Positions 63,701-64,000 of a stretch of DNA of 64,000 nt are shown one piece after another. This stretch comes from Parvibium lacunae (lineage in GTDB: Bacteria > Pseudomonadota > Gammaproteobacteria > Burkholderiales > Burkholderiaceae_D): positions 1 to 64,000 of the forward strand of contig NZ_QPGB01000005.1 of the NCBI RefSeq assembly GCF_003335215.1. Reading direction: 5' to 3'. A program made the position numbers and the translations under genes. The notes under the pieces are model-generated. The model ran no database searches, was not told the origin of the DNA, and saw nothing but the letters and a program-made list of their open reading frames with translations. Position 1 is the stretch's first letter, and each line of letters opens with the position of its first letter.

Positions 63701-64000
63701 CTAGGCGGGGTAGTATGCGCCCAAGGTCCTCAGGCCCTTTGCCCCAGTGACGGCAGGTAGATTGCCCGGCTGTTTTTCTTGATGACGCCACGCTAGCCAG
63801 GCAAACGCTAAGGCCTCCATGCTTTGCGCGGGAATGCCAAACTCGTCGGTGGTATGCCATGCCAAATGTGGCAGCGCTTTTGCCAGTTGGCGCATCAGAA
63901 CCGGATTTCTAGCACCACCACCACAGACTAAGACCAATTGACAGTGCGGGGCATGCCGTCGCAGATCCTGTGCAATCGACTGGACGGTCAACATCATCAA
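63701..64000 (-). CDS. anmK: Anhydro-N-acetylmuramic acid kinase, C-terminal part (runs off the right edge)
   Basis: The last 100 residues are visible; the gene continues beyond the window. [20 protein letters not shown] and [21 protein letters not shown] are characteristic of AnmK, which phosphorylates 1,6-anhydroMurNAc in peptidoglycan recycling. Together with mpl at 6.4 kb this indicates an active cell-wall recycling pathway. Confidence 0.9.
   Translation of the reverse strand: MMMLTVQSIAQDLRRHAPHCQLVLVCGGGARNPVLMRQLAKALPHLAWHTTDEFGIPAQSMEALAFAWLAWRHQEKQPGNLPAVTGAKGLRTLGAYYPA

Overview
The window looks like a chromosomal segment of a betaproteobacterium, probably Burkholderiales. The evidence is gene order and protein character: mpl / YqiA-type esterase / ubiC / RNB nuclease / TonB / aroE, glnE / yhdP / nitrilase / tldD / aroG, the split transhydrogenase pntAA-pntAB-pntB, and glcDEF. 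This is a recollection-based assignment; no database was searched. Housekeeping stretches are moderately GC-rich, with tight operons and many ATGA stop/start overlaps. Two AT-rich accessory islands interrupt them.

Island 1 (1-5,988, all minus strand) alternates lipase-like genes carrying GHSLGG motifs, one ending in RTX-type glycine/aspartate repeats, with small membrane-anchored proteins that look like immunity proteins. Two of the four lipase genes are truncated copies of about 120 residues ending at the same out-of-family tail. The membrane proteins share nearly identical anchors but differ in their exported parts. I read this as a duplicated effector/immunity array.

A housekeeping block (6.4-21.4 kb) follows. 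It holds peptidoglycan recycling (mpl), ubiquinone synthesis (ubiC), an SDR reductase, an RNB exoribonuclease, a TonB-like protein, aroE, an acyltransferase, a YheT-type hydrolase, purU, a heptosyltransferase, a small zinc-finger protein, ilvE, and a divergently transcribed azlCD exporter pair.

Island 2 (21.5-29.2 kb, genes on the minus strand) is the most unusual part. It is a tandem array of at least six cassettes. Each has a repeated junction encoding a GYVIFDPDSGSQAWMIE-type motif, a unique and usually very hydrophobic C-terminal tip, and a unique small membrane protein. Another copy of the repeat, in which several of the small genes end, separates the cassettes. Several junctions carry in-frame stops or frameshifts. 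Fragments of a larger parent protein and a scrap of IS3-type transposase are embedded. I interpret it as a store of orphan polymorphic-toxin tips with cognate immunity genes; the parent toxin gene is not in the window.

The right half (29.3-64 kb) is largely housekeeping: a TerB-like protein, glnE, yhdP, a nitrilase-family amidase, tldD, a chemoreceptor, aroG, a cyclic-nucleotide-binding protein, FAD-linked hydroxyacid dehydrogenases with a LysR regulator and glcDEF, a Leu/Ile/Val-type binding protein, a DUF1501/DUF1800 pair, pntB-pntAB-pntAA, nudJ-mnmA, a glutathione transferase, purB, cytochrome c-prime and the end of anmK. Just before aroG lies a 24-codon leader peptide with seven consecutive aromatic codons followed by a terminator hairpin, the arrangement expected of transcription attenuation by aromatic amino-acid supply. 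No rRNA, tRNA or CRISPR array was seen.
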